Positions 52,660-61,302 are shown, numbered from the stretch's first letter. The stretch is DNA of 64,000 nucleotides from Bacillus massiliigorillae (GCF_000380245.2 NZ_HG428741.1:1634727-1698726); one strand, 5' to 3'. Numbers and translations: made by a program. Notes: generated from the sequence alone by a model not told the origin.

Positions 52660-54156
52660 ATGAGTAGAATTATTGAAAAGATGTATGTGGATGGTCAGTG
52701 GGTAGAGAGTCAATCGGGAGAGGTAAGAGAACTGGTGAACCCGGCGACAGAAGAATATTTAGCGAGTGTAACCGAAGGCACAATTGAAGATACTAAATCT
52801 GCTATTGAGGCTGCCCGGAGAGCATTTGATGAAGACGACTGGGCCTTTAGTAAAGCACGAGAAAGGGCAGCCTTGTTGTTAAAAGCAGCAGATTTATTGG
52901 AACAGAAAATAGATGAAATAAGTTTACTAGAAACATTGAATAACGGGAAACCATTACGTGAATCCAGCTATGATGTCAGTGATGCTGTTGATCAATTAAG
53001 ATATTATGCTGGGATTGCCACTAAGCCACATGGACAAACGTTTGATGTTCCGGATGAAATGACATCTAGTGTTGTTAGAGAACCTATTGGTGTGGTCGGG
53101 CAAATTATCCCTTGGAACTATCCGTTAGTAATGGCTGTTCAAAAAATTGCACCTGCTATAGCAGCGGGTTGCACATTAGTTATAAAACCGGCAGAGCAAA
53201 CTCCATTAACACTTATTCGTTTTTTTGAAATCCTTGATCAAGTAGGATTTCCAAAAGGAGTAGTGAACTTAGTGCTTGGTTCAGGAAAAACAGTAGGAGC
53301 AGAACTAGCTCGTAATGAATTAGTTGATAAAATTGCTTTTACAGGCGGCACTGAGACTGGTCGAGCTATTATGATAAGTGCAGCACAAACAATTAAAAAA
53401 GTAGGATTAGAATTGGGTGGGAAATCTCCGAATATTGTATTTGCTGATGCTGATTTTGAAACAGCCGTTGATTATGCATTGTATGCAATTTATGCAAATC
53501 AAGGGCAAGTATGCTCAGCAGGTTCAAGATTACTTTTAGAAGAAACTATTTATGATAAGTTTGTTGAAGAATTAGTAGCTAGAGCAGAACAAATTGAAGT
53601 GGGTGATGGTACTTCTCCTACAACTGAAATGGGACCTTTAATTAGTGAAACACAAATGAACCGTGTATTACATTATATTGAATTAGGAAAAAGTGAAGGG
53701 GCAACTTTATTATGTGGAGGAAAACGTCTGGACCGAAATGGTTATTTTATCGAACCAACTATTTTCACACACACAACTCCTAATATGAGAATCGTGCAAG
53801 AAGAAATTTTTGGACCAATGTTAGTGATTCAAACATTTAAAACAGAAGAAGAAGCAATTCGGTTAGCTAACGGGACAAAATATGGTTTAGCGGGTGCAGT
53901 TTTTACAAGTGATGTAGCTAAAGCACATCGTGTAATTCGTAAGCTCCGTGCAGGTATAACGTGGATCAATACGTATCATCCGACCTATAATGAAGCACCT
54001 TGGGGTGGCTATAAACAAAGTGGTATTGGTCGCGAACTAGGTACATTTGGTTTAGAAGCGTATTTAGAAGTAAAGCAGATAAATGTAAATTTACAAGTAG
54101 AGCCAACACACTGGTTTAAAAAAAGACAACCAAAGACTAATGAAACAGTAAGTTAA
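52660..54156 (+). CDS. Aldehyde dehydrogenase, gamma-aminobutyraldehyde dehydrogenase-like
   Basis: A 498-residue NAD(P)-dependent aldehyde dehydrogenase. The catalytic cysteine is C285 in GQVCSAGSR and the general base is E251 in LELGGKSP; the Rossmann region contains IIPWNYPLVMAVQK and FTGGTETGR. Family-wide it falls with betaine aldehyde and aminoaldehyde dehydrogenases. In this operon it most likely oxidises 4-aminobutanal from PatA to GABA (PatD role). TAGGAG lies before the ATG. No GABA aminotransferase or succinate semialdehyde dehydrogenase follows, so GABA must be handled elsewhere. Confidence 0.9.
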   Translation: MSRIIEKMYVDGQWVESQSGEVRELVNPATEEYLASVTEGTIEDTKSAIEAARRAFDEDDWAFSKARERAALLLKAADLLEQKIDEISLLETLNNGKPLRESSYDVSDAVDQLRYYAGIATKPHGQTFDVPDEMTSSVVREPIGVVGQIIPWNYPLVMAVQKIAPAIAAGCTLVIKPAEQTPLTLIRFFEILDQVGFPKGVVNLVLGSGKTVGAELARNELVDKIAFTGGTETGRAIMISAAQTIKKVGLELGGKSPNIVFADADFETAVDYALYAIYANQGQVCSAGSRLLLEETIYDKFVEELVARAEQIEVGDGTSPTTEMGPLISETQMNRVLHYIELGKSEGATLLCGGKRLDRNGYFIEPTIFTHTTPNMRIVQEEIFGPMLVIQTFKTEEEAIRLANGTKYGLAGAVFTSDVAKAHRVIRKLRAGITWINTYHPTYNEAPWGGYKQSGIGRELGTFGLEAYLEVKQINVNLQVEPTHWFKKRQPKTNETVS

Positions 54157-54218
54157 AGTTGATTCTTTTTTAAGGTTATCAACATCACTATTTGAAGCAT
54201 AATCTTTAACTTTAAAAC

Positions 54219-54255
54219 GAAAAGGTTTATATCGTATAAACCTTTTCTAATTTTG
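54219..54255 (+). terminator. Terminator of the putrescine operon (first of three stacked hairpins)
   Basis: GAAAAGGTTTATA (54219-54231) pairs perfectly with TATAAACCTTTTC (54235-54247) over TCG, then TAATTTTG. Confidence 0.82.
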
Positions 54256-54279
54256 TCTGAGAGCTCCTCAGCAACATAT
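54249..54279. repeat. Unexplained 31-nt element, copy 2
   Basis: Contains CTGAG-AGCTC-CTCAG flanked by AATTTT and CAACATA. It matches the element at 49366-49396 at 24 of 31 positions and sits between the first and second stacked hairpins. Confidence 0.6.
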
Positions 54280-54281
54280 CT

Positions 54282-54342
54282 TGAACTAGGATGAATTTCT
54301 AATAATGAAATTCATCCTAGTTCAGATTCGGCTATTTTTTTT
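54282..54342 (+). terminator. Second stacked hairpin, 18-bp perfect stem
   Basis: TGAACTAGGATGAATTTC (54282-54299) pairs perfectly with 54307-54324. GATTCGGCTA and T8 follow after about 10 bases, so it may be a terminator with a displaced T tract. Confidence 0.7.
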
Positions 54343-54384
54343 CATTATTATTCTCGATTTCTATTCATTTTACTACTATTTTTC

Positions 54385-54422
54385 AAAAAGGTTCCCAAAT
54401 ACACATTTGGGAACCTTTTTTT
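54385..54422 (+). terminator. Third stacked hairpin, 16-bp perfect stem
   Basis: AAAAAGGTTCCCAAAT (54385-54400) pairs perfectly with ATTTGGGAACCTTTTT (54405-54420) over 4 bases, then TT. It lies just before the recombinase promoter region. Confidence 0.88.
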
Positions 54423-54454
54423 GTGATAAAATAGGAGAATAAGGGGTGTATTTT

Positions 54455-55405
54455 ATGAAAGTGAAGCAACCTAAAATTTTGAAAGACTTCTTGATTTACT
54501 TAACGACAATTAGAGGGAAGTCCATGCGAACAAGAAAAGAATATGAGTATGACTTAGTTTTGTTTTTTCGCTTTTTAAAGGCGATTCAAGATGATTTAGA
54601 TATAAGTGACATGAGCAGGATTGCGATTGATGATATTAATATAGATTGGATTCGAGAAATTTCTCTAGAAGATATCTATTTATTTCTGGAATATTGTGAA
54701 GTTCAGAGGAAGAATAGTGCCTATTCTAGATCAAGAAAAGGTGCAACTATTAAATCTTTCTTTAAATACTTAAAAGGAAAAAGACGGTTATTGGATGAAA
54801 ATCCGGCTGACGAATTAGAAAATCCGAAAATAGGGAAGAAAACACCTATTTATATGAATTTAGATGAGTCAGAACAATTCTTATTGGGTATCCCAAGAAA
54901 CAAACATTATCATCGGAACTATTGTATGATGATGTTCTTTTTGAATCTAGGAATTCGTGTATCTGAGTTATGCTCTTTAAATTTGAATTCAATTCATGGT
55001 AATACATTGCATATAATAGGGAAAGGTGATAAAGAGCGAACGATATTTTTGAATAAAGTATGCCTAGATGCTTTGGAAACATATAAGAAACAAGAGAGAA
55101 ATCAAATTATGAGTGTTCAAGATGATGATGCTTTATTTTTATCACAAAAAGGAACACGACTTACGAGGCAAACTGTTGCAAAAATCGTGAAGTTTATTAA
55201 TGTGAATTCTGGTTTAAATAAGCATAAACTTACACCACATAAGTTGAGACATACCTCTGCAACTTTAATGTATAAAAGTGGGGCTGATATTCGAAGTTTA
55301 CAACAAATTTTAGGGCATTCAAGTGTTTCAACAACGCAAATCTATACGCATGTGGAAGATGAAGAGATCCGTAGTGTGATTAATCATAATCCGTTGAATA
55401 AATAA
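54455..55405 (+). CDS. Tyrosine recombinase/integrase (XerC/XerD-like)
   Basis: A 316-residue site-specific recombinase. N-terminal SAM-like core-binding domain (about 5-115: LKDFLIYLTTIRGKSMRTRKEYEYDLVLFFRFL), then the catalytic domain with R168 in GIRVSEL, the lysine in GKGDKERTI, HKLRH, LGHSS and the nucleophile Y297 in TQIYTHV. All active residues are present. ATG 54455 follows AAGGGGTG. Size and lack of a phage-type N-terminal arm fit a Xer-like chromosomal recombinase. No prophage or integron genes adjoin it and no attachment site was recognised. Its substrate site is unknown. Confidence 0.9.
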   Translation: MKVKQPKILKDFLIYLTTIRGKSMRTRKEYEYDLVLFFRFLKAIQDDLDISDMSRIAIDDINIDWIREISLEDIYLFLEYCEVQRKNSAYSRSRKGATIKSFFKYLKGKRRLLDENPADELENPKIGKKTPIYMNLDESEQFLLGIPRNKHYHRNYCMMMFFLNLGIRVSELCSLNLNSIHGNTLHIIGKGDKERTIFLNKVCLDALETYKKQERNQIMSVQDDDALFLSQKGTRLTRQTVAKIVKFINVNSGLNKHKLTPHKLRHTSATLMYKSGADIRSLQQILGHSSVSTTQIYTHVEDEEIRSVINHNPLNK

Positions 55406-55690
55406 TACTATTATGTAAACTAGAATGAATGAATGAAATATATATAGATAAAATAAAGACAAAATGTCGAAAAGTACACATTGATGTAACTATATGTATA
55501 GAAAGAACAGGAAAAATGCGTTAAAATAAAACTAATGCTATTTCTGAAAAGTTAAAATTTTATATCATATGAAATACATTATTTCATTAGGAATTTGAAC
55601 GATTAAAAGATAAATTTCATGGTTTGAGTCGAGAAAAATCATGATGAATACCTATATAGTATGTTTCATTAAACAATCGGAAAGAGGGGA

Positions 55691-56737
55691 ATGATGCAAT
55701 TCATGTCAGAATTCACGGCGTTCTTACGCACCAAAACATTTTCAAGAATAATAACAATATTAGTCTTGATTTTATTTCTTTATAGCATTGGAAATTTAAT
55801 AAATCTAGTGCTATTCACGTTCATCTTTGCCTTCTTGATGGGGAGACTTCAACAATTCATATCCCATAAATTAGACAAACTTATACATATTAATCCGAAA
55901 GTAATACTTGTGATTATCTATTGTGCAATTGTTTCGGCGTTAGGTCTTGTTATGTATAAATATTTGCCCGTAATTACCATTCAAATAACTGAATTAATTA
56001 CGCAAATTATGCATTTCTTTAGAAATCCACCTGATGATGAAATTATTAAATTTTTAATTAGCACAGCGAATACACTTCCTCTTAACATTGAAAGTAATAT
56101 AAATAAAATTTATTTTTATGCTTCTGGGGTTGGCTCTCTGCTTGTTCAAGTACTTTTAGCGATTGTATTAAGTTTATTTCTTTTACTAGAAAAAGGAAAA
56201 ATCATTTCTTTCACTTCAAGATTTAAAAAAGGAAATTTCGGTCAATTTTTTATTAACATCGAGCATTTTGGGAAAAAGTTCATCAATTCATTCGGTAAAG
56301 TGATTGAAGTACAATTTTTAATTGCATTAACCAATGCAATTTTATCTACTTTTGTACTATGGTTAATTGGTTTCCCTCAATTAATCGGACTTTTCATTAT
56401 GATTTTTTCTCTAGGATTAATACCAGTTGCAGGTGTTATTATTTCGTTAATTCCACTTTGTATGATTGCTTATAATGTAGGTGGCTTTACGACAATTATT
56501 ATTGTAATAATAATGATTTTTGTATTACATGCTCTAGAAGCTTATATTCTTAATCCAAAATTCATGTCTGTGAAAACAAATTTACCTACTTTTTTCACAT
56601 TAGCAGTTTTATTATTTGCTGAACATTTCTTTGGAGTTTGGGGCTTAATTATTGGTATTCCAGTATTCATTTTTATGATTGATATGCTTGAAATTCCTGA
56701 AGAAAACGAAGAATCCAAAAAGACTATCACAAAATAA
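55691..56737 (+). CDS. AI-2E family transporter
   Basis: A 348-residue polytopic membrane protein of the AI-2E/PerM/YtvI-like family. Seen: VIEVQFLIALTNAILSTFVLWLIGFPQLIGLFIMIFSLGLIPVAGVIISLIPL and the C-terminal EHFFGVWGLIIGIPVF, both typical. The N-terminus has two helices, followed by an amphipathic region. AGAGGGGA lies right before ATG 55691; a third in-frame ATG at 55703 has better spacing. Members are implicated in export of diverse small molecules or sodium/proton exchange; a role in autoinducer-2 transport is not established for most. Confidence 0.87.
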   Translation: MMQFMSEFTAFLRTKTFSRIITILVLILFLYSIGNLINLVLFTFIFAFLMGRLQQFISHKLDKLIHINPKVILVIIYCAIVSALGLVMYKYLPVITIQITELITQIMHFFRNPPDDEIIKFLISTANTLPLNIESNINKIYFYASGVGSLLVQVLLAIVLSLFLLLEKGKIISFTSRFKKGNFGQFFINIEHFGKKFINSFGKVIEVQFLIALTNAILSTFVLWLIGFPQLIGLFIMIFSLGLIPVAGVIISLIPLCMIAYNVGGFTTIIIVIIMIFVLHALEAYILNPKFMSVKTNLPTFFTLAVLLFAEHFFGVWGLIIGIPVFIFMIDMLEIPEENEESKKTITK

Positions 56738-56746
56738 GTATTTATT

Positions 56747-56797
56747 AAAGAGCTCGCATCTTACATTATTAAATTATTGTAAGAGCGAGCTCTTTTT
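56747..56797 (+). terminator. Terminator after the AI-2E family gene
   Basis: AAAGAGCTCGC (56748-56758) pairs with GCGAGCTCTTT (56785-56795), with extra pairing of CTTACA/TGTAAG inside, then T2. Confidence 0.88.
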
Positions 56798-56881
56798 AAT
56801 TCCTCATAGGGAAATTATGAATATAACTTTTTTTCTATCCCTATTTAAGTTGGATACATATATTGTATATATACCTATGAA

Positions 56882-58783
56882 ATGGAGGAGATTATTATTT
56901 CTCAACAATCCATAATAGATAACATTAAAGCTCGTATGAGGAAGTTAGAAGAAATGCAAACGAGTGATGGATCTTGGAGAATGCTTTTTCAAGGTCCATT
57001 ATTCACAGATTGCTTAACGATTATATTACTTAAAACATTGAATATTCCTGCTGGAAAAACGATTCAGGAGCTAGTAACAAGTATTATACGTTTACAAAAT
57101 GAAAATGGCGCCTGGAAAATATATAGTGATGAAAAAGAAGGAGATGTTTCTGCAACTATACAAGCTTATGCTGCACTTTTGCTATCGGGCAGGTTTGGAA
57201 GAGAAGATGAAGAAATGAAAAGAGCAGAGCATTTCATTTCAAATAATGGTGGTTTATCGAAGGCGAATATTTTGACTAAGATGATGCTTGCAGTAAACGG
57301 CTTATACAAATATCCACCGCTTTTTTACTTTCCTATGACTTATTATCTGCTTCCATCATCTTTTCCATTTAGTATGTATCATTGTAGTAATTATGCCAGA
57401 ATACATTTAACACCCATGCTCATTTGCATGAATAAGCGATATGTGAAAACACATCGTGTAGATACAAGTTTTTTCGATTATGAACAAACAGCTATTTGGT
57501 TTCAAACAGAGCGTGATTCGTGGGGAGAGTTTTTTATAAAAGAAATAAAGAACATGGCTCTTACTCCAATTCATATGCATAAAGCAGGCTATCAAGCGGC
57601 AGAACATTTTATGATAGATAGAATCGAAGAAAACGGAACATTATACAGTTATGCTTCTGCAACGTTCTATATGATTTATGCTTTACTTGCACTTGGTTAT
57701 GACGAGAAGTCTTCCATTATTCAGAAAGCTACCGCAGGAATTTTAAGCTATAAAGCAAAAAGTAAGAATGGATGGCATATTCAAAATTCTCCTTCAGCCG
57801 TATGGGATACCGCTTTGCTTTCTTATTCTCTTCAAGAAGCAGGCATGTCAGCTGACCATCCCGTGATTATAAAAGCAAATGAATATTTATTAAAAAAGCA
57901 ACAGTTTTCTAGAGGAGATTGGTCTGTGAATGCACCCTATGCATCAGCTGGTGGATGGGGGTTTTCTGATACAAACACTTTCATTCCTGATAACGATGAT
58001 ACCTCTGCAGCACTACGTGCATTAACGATGCAGAGTAAATCAATTATTAAAATTAAGTCGTCATGGGAAAAAGGGTTGGCATATTTACTAGCCATGCAAA
58101 ACAAAGATGGTGGATGGGGAGCATTTGAGAAAAATGCTTATCAGCCTTTATTAGCACATTTACCTATTGAAAATGCAAAAGATGCGCTTATTGATGATTC
58201 AACTGCTGATTTAACAGGACGTGTTCTTGAATTTTTAGGTAATTATGCTCAAATGAAACAAAAGAATAGTAATATAAAAAGAGCAGTTAATAGGCTTATG
58301 AAAAGTCAACGCTTAGATGGCAGTTGGTACGGTAAATGGGGAGTCTGCTATATTTATGGGTCATGGGCTGCAATTACTGGTTTACGAGCAGTAGGTGTTG
58401 AACAAAATCACCCTGCATTAATAAGAGCAGCTAGATGGCTTGAGTCTATTCAACGAGAAGATGGCGGGTGGGGCGAATCTTGTGCCAGTGCCGAACAAGA
58501 AACATATGTACCATTATCATTTAGCACACCTTCTCAAACTGCTTGGGCTCTTTCTGCATTATTAACTATTAGAAGTATAGATTCTCCATCCGTTACAAAA
58601 GCGGTTCAATACTTATTGAAGAGTGAAGAATATTCTGATGAAAGTATATCTTATCCTACTGGACTTGGTTTACCAGGTGGATATTATATTATGTATGAAA
58701 GTTATAATTATATTTTCCCATTACTAGCATTAGGACAATATCAAAAATTGCTACTTGGTCATGATCAAAATCTAGCGGATTAA
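56882..58783 (+). CDS. sqhC: Sporulenol synthase / terpene cyclase (SqhC)
   Basis: A 633-residue prenyltransferase-type (alpha/alpha-barrel) cyclase matching B. subtilis SqhC in length and in many blocks (DRIEENGTLYSYASAT, STADLTGRVLEFLG, WYGKWGVCYIYGSWAA). The acid motif DXDD is present as D370-N-D-D. Several QW repeats are visible (QTSDGSW, QNENGAW, QNKDGGWG, QREDGGWG). SqhC cyclises tetraprenyl-beta-curcumene to sporulenol in the spore-forming cell, which supports a spore-former. The start is uncertain: ATG 56882 overlaps its own GGAGGAG and has no upstream site. A non-canonical ATT at about 56897 would be ideally spaced. Confidence 0.92.
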   Translation: MEEIIISQQSIIDNIKARMRKLEEMQTSDGSWRMLFQGPLFTDCLTIILLKTLNIPAGKTIQELVTSIIRLQNENGAWKIYSDEKEGDVSATIQAYAALLLSGRFGREDEEMKRAEHFISNNGGLSKANILTKMMLAVNGLYKYPPLFYFPMTYYLLPSSFPFSMYHCSNYARIHLTPMLICMNKRYVKTHRVDTSFFDYEQTAIWFQTERDSWGEFFIKEIKNMALTPIHMHKAGYQAAEHFMIDRIEENGTLYSYASATFYMIYALLALGYDEKSSIIQKATAGILSYKAKSKNGWHIQNSPSAVWDTALLSYSLQEAGMSADHPVIIKANEYLLKKQQFSRGDWSVNAPYASAGGWGFSDTNTFIPDNDDTSAALRALTMQSKSIIKIKSSWEKGLAYLLAMQNKDGGWGAFEKNAYQPLLAHLPIENAKDALIDDSTADLTGRVLEFLGNYAQMKQKNSNIKRAVNRLMKSQRLDGSWYGKWGVCYIYGSWAAITGLRAVGVEQNHPALIRAARWLESIQREDGGWGESCASAEQETYVPLSFSTPSQTAWALSALLTIRSIDSPSVTKAVQYLLKSEEYSDESISYPTGLGLPGGYYIMYESYNYIFPLLALGQYQKLLLGHDQNLAD

Positions 58784-58790
58784 ATGTTTT

Positions 58791-58841
58791 AGACTGAAGT
58801 CAGATTCGATTTTCATCGAAGGTGTCTTTAGTCTTTTTTAT
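58791..58841 (+). terminator. Terminator after sqhC
   Basis: AGACTGAAG (58791-58799) pairs with CTTTAGTCT (58827-58835) with one wobble, with an inner TTCGAT/ATCGAA stem, then T5. Confidence 0.82.
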
Positions 58842-58979
58842 TCAACATAGACTTGAATAACGTTTAGTTTTCTTAATTTTTTGAATATTGTTATTCACTT
58901 CTCATTCCTTTTATATGGTCTTTATCTATATTCATCCGTATAATTATTTTTAAATTATTATAAAAGATTGGGTGTTACG

Positions 58980-59774
58980 ATGAAACAATTATTCTACTTT
59001 GGATTGGAACAAGCAAAATCTTGTATCTTTCCAGTAATCATATTTTTAAGTCTTGCTTTGACCAAGGTGATTGATTTACCTTTTATTTCTCGGTACGACT
59101 TAATTTTATTGATTTGTGTGTTAACGCAAATATTAATGGTAACTTTAAAGTTTGAAACTTGGGACGAATTAAAAGTAATCGGGGTTTTTCACCTTATTGG
59201 ATTAGCATTAGAATTGTATAAAGTACATATGGGATCATGGAATTATCCTGAGGATGCTGTCATGAAACTTTTCGGTGTTCCGCTATATAGTGGGTTTATG
59301 TACGCTAGTGTAGCAAGTTATATGTGTCAAGTATGGAGAAGGTTAGATTTAAAACTAACGAATTGGCCAGCTACCTGGATGGTCGTTGTTCTTAGCGCAG
59401 CCATTTATTTTAATTTTTTTACACATCATTTTATATATGATTTTCGCTGGGTGTTAAAGTTTATGACTTTACTTATTTTCTTTAAAACTTTTGTTTATTT
59501 TACAGTGAATAAACGTACATATAGGATGCCTTTGTCATTATCATTTGTATTAATTGGTTTTTTCATTTGGATTGCCGAAAATATTGCAACCTTTTTTGGA
59601 GCTTGGCAATATCCGAATCAACAACAGCAATGGCAAATAGTTCATTTTGGGAAAATAAGCTCCTGGTTATTATTAGTTATTGTTAGTTTTTTAATTGTCG
59701 CAATGTTAAAACATTTAAAAGAAAGTCGTACACAAGTAAATTCCAAAAAACACAATGAATTATCAATAAAATAA
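58980..59774 (+). CDS. DUF817 family membrane protein (YoaT-like)
   Basis: A 264-residue integral membrane protein with about eight helices, matching B. subtilis YoaT and PF05675 (DUF817). Seen: EQAKSCIFPVIIFLSLALTK at the start, KVHMGSWNYPE, PLYSGFMYASVASYMCQVWR, and GFFIWIAENIATFFGAWQYPNQ, the repeated GSW/GAW-YP elements being typical. ATG 58980 is preferred over TTG 58968, which lies in the weak ribosome binding region. The function of the family is unknown. It follows sqhC in the same direction but a terminator separates them. Confidence 0.87.
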   Translation: MKQLFYFGLEQAKSCIFPVIIFLSLALTKVIDLPFISRYDLILLICVLTQILMVTLKFETWDELKVIGVFHLIGLALELYKVHMGSWNYPEDAVMKLFGVPLYSGFMYASVASYMCQVWRRLDLKLTNWPATWMVVVLSAAIYFNFFTHHFIYDFRWVLKFMTLLIFFKTFVYFTVNKRTYRMPLSLSFVLIGFFIWIAENIATFFGAWQYPNQQQQWQIVHFGKISSWLLLVIVSFLIVAMLKHLKESRTQVNSKKHNELSIK

Positions 59775-59794
59775 ACATATCAAATTGATTAAAA

Positions 59795-59843
59795 GTCTTA
59801 AGTATAAGACAAAAGATATAAAGCCTTTGCTTATACTTAAGAC
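59795..59843 (+). promoter_or_regulatory. Perfect 14-bp inverted repeat
   Basis: GTCTTAAGTATAAG (59795-59808) and CTTATACTTAAGAC (59830-59843) are exact reverse complements with a 21-base spacer. No T tract follows, so it is either a weak terminator for the DUF817 gene or an operator for bluB, about 100 bases downstream. Confidence 0.55.
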
Positions 59844-59948
59844 ATAAATCGACAGACTATTTCTTGATTTTGTACTATATGATACTATTTTATTACGAAA
59901 AAAATACTCTCACTATAGAGAAAACACAATTTAAATGGAGTGAAATTT

Positions 59949-60605
59949 ATGAATTTATTAAATGAAGAAGAAAGAAATGGAGTATATAAAGCCATTTTCA
60001 ATAGACGTGATATACGTACTTTTGAAGATACACCTATAGCTAACGAAAAATTGATTAAGATTCTTGAGGCTGCACATGCTGGCCCTTCTGTAGGTTTTAT
60101 GCAACCGTGGAACTTTGTAATTATTCGAAGTCAGGAGACGAAGCAGAAATTAGCTAACATAGTAGATAAAGAGCGTCGAGCGTTAGCTATTCATTATGAA
60201 GATACCGATCGTGAGTTGAAGTTCCTTGATTTAAAAATTGCTGGTATTTTAGAAGCACCTATCACTATATGTGTAACTTGTAATTCTTTCAGCGCGGGTG
60301 ATCATGTACTAGGAAGAAATTCGATTCCAGAGACCGATTTAATGTCAGTTAGTTGCGCAATTCAAAATATGTGGCTTGCAGCCTATGCTGAAGGCTTAGC
60401 GATGGGATGGGTAAGCTTCTATAAGAAACCAGATGTAAGAACCATTCTAAATATTCCGTATCATATTGATCCAGTTGCACTCTTATCAATAGGGTATACG
60501 AATGATTATCCAGACCGACCATTACTTGAAATTCACAAATGGGAGAAGCGACAACAATTAGAGAAATTGATATTTGAAGAGAAGTGGGATTCAAATAGTA
60601 AGTAA
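59949..60605 (+). CDS. bluB: 5,6-dimethylbenzimidazole synthase BluB-like (nitroreductase fold)
   Basis: A 218-residue flavoprotein of the BluB family. Seen: FNRRDIRTF at the start, AAHAGPSVGFMQPWNFVII, RNSIPETDLMSVSCAIQNMWLAAYAEGLAMGWVSF and a C-terminal RQQLEKLIFEEKW, all matching BluB. The enzyme consumes reduced FMN and oxygen to form the lower ligand of vitamin B12. ATG 59949 follows AATGGAGTG. No cobalamin genes or cobalamin riboswitch are adjacent, so it may supply an exogenous or distant pathway, or act as a related flavin destructase or nitroreductase. Confidence 0.85.
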   Translation: MNLLNEEERNGVYKAIFNRRDIRTFEDTPIANEKLIKILEAAHAGPSVGFMQPWNFVIIRSQETKQKLANIVDKERRALAIHYEDTDRELKFLDLKIAGILEAPITICVTCNSFSAGDHVLGRNSIPETDLMSVSCAIQNMWLAAYAEGLAMGWVSFYKKPDVRTILNIPYHIDPVALLSIGYTNDYPDRPLLEIHKWEKRQQLEKLIFEEKWDSNSK

Positions 60606-60676
60606 TATCTTTTTTGTACAGCTAAGAGTAACTAAAGTGATAAAGTTCGAATAATCAAAAGGAAAGTATCATAAAT

Positions 60677-61091
60677 GTGTTAAAAACAACTAAAATATTT
60701 TTAATTATATTGATTATCTTAATTCTACTCATTTCCTTATTATTAGCTTACAGAAAATATATGCAATATCCACTAACTCAGAAGTCTAAACAACTTATTA
60801 AAAGTGGTGGAATTAGTGATTTTCGAAAAGTAGATATTGCTGGTACTGAACAATACATATTAATAGAAGGAAAAGATCGAAGTAAACCAATTACGTTGTT
60901 TTTGCACGGTGGACCAGGAGTTCCTATGCCGTTTGACGCAAATTCGCGTGCACTTTATCCTTCTATTATAAATTCAACGGTCGCTGTTTATTGGGACCGG
61001 CGTGGTGCGGGTAGGTCATATCAATCCTAGCGAAGAAGATATGAATAGAATCATAGAGAAAATAGTGGAAGTTCTGTTGGAGATAATATAG
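60677..61091 (+). pseudogene. Alpha/beta hydrolase remnant, frameshifted and truncated
   Basis: The frame opens at GTG 60677 (after AAAAGGAAAG) with a membrane anchor (KIFLIILIILILLISLLLAY) and the start of an alpha/beta hydrolase of the proline-iminopeptidase-like group (FLHGGPGVPM for the oxyanion hole, YWDRRGAGRSY). It stops at 61028-61030 after 117 residues, before the nucleophile region. In the next frame the sequence continues with SEEDMN, the expected family continuation, then IEKIVEVLLEII up to TAG at 61089-61091, which may be the natural end. Thus a frameshift plus a deletion of roughly 170 or more residues have destroyed the gene. Confidence 0.82.
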
Positions 61092-61117
61092 AAGAAAAAA
61101 ATAATATATAAGGAAAA

Positions 61118-61180
61118 AGCATCATTTTTGAGGTAGTGGTTTGATAAACTACTCTTTAAAAATGATGCTATTTACATTTT
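61118..61180 (+). terminator. Hairpin after the hydrolase remnant
   Basis: AGCATCATTTTT (61118-61129) pairs perfectly with AAAAATGATGCT (61158-61169), extended by GGTAGT/ACTACT inside, followed by a T-rich tail. Confidence 0.82.
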
Positions 61181-61216
61181 TTACATAGTGTTAATTGTAT
61201 TTACAGAAAATTAAAT
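61171..61216 (+). promoter_or_regulatory. Possible PhoP-box array upstream of phoX
   Basis: Five hexamers starting at 61171, 61181, 61191, 61201 and 61211 (TTTACA, TTACAT, TTAATT, TTACAG, TTAAAT) recur every 10 bases. B. subtilis PhoP boxes are direct repeats of TT(A/C/T)A(C/T)A spaced about 10-12 bases. A TAATAT at 61248-61253 could be the -10 element of the phoX promoter. Confidence 0.45.
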
Positions 61217-61302
61217 AAGTAACAGAATTTTCTTAATACAAAAGATGTAATATTCTAATTGGTTACATACATAACCCATTATTAATGAAGAGGTGCAATT
61301 GA

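Noticed and set aside
54455..55405. Integrase as the mark of a prophage or genomic island
   Set aside because: No phage genes, attachment-site repeats or tRNA gene flank it; it resembles a solitary Xer-type recombinase.
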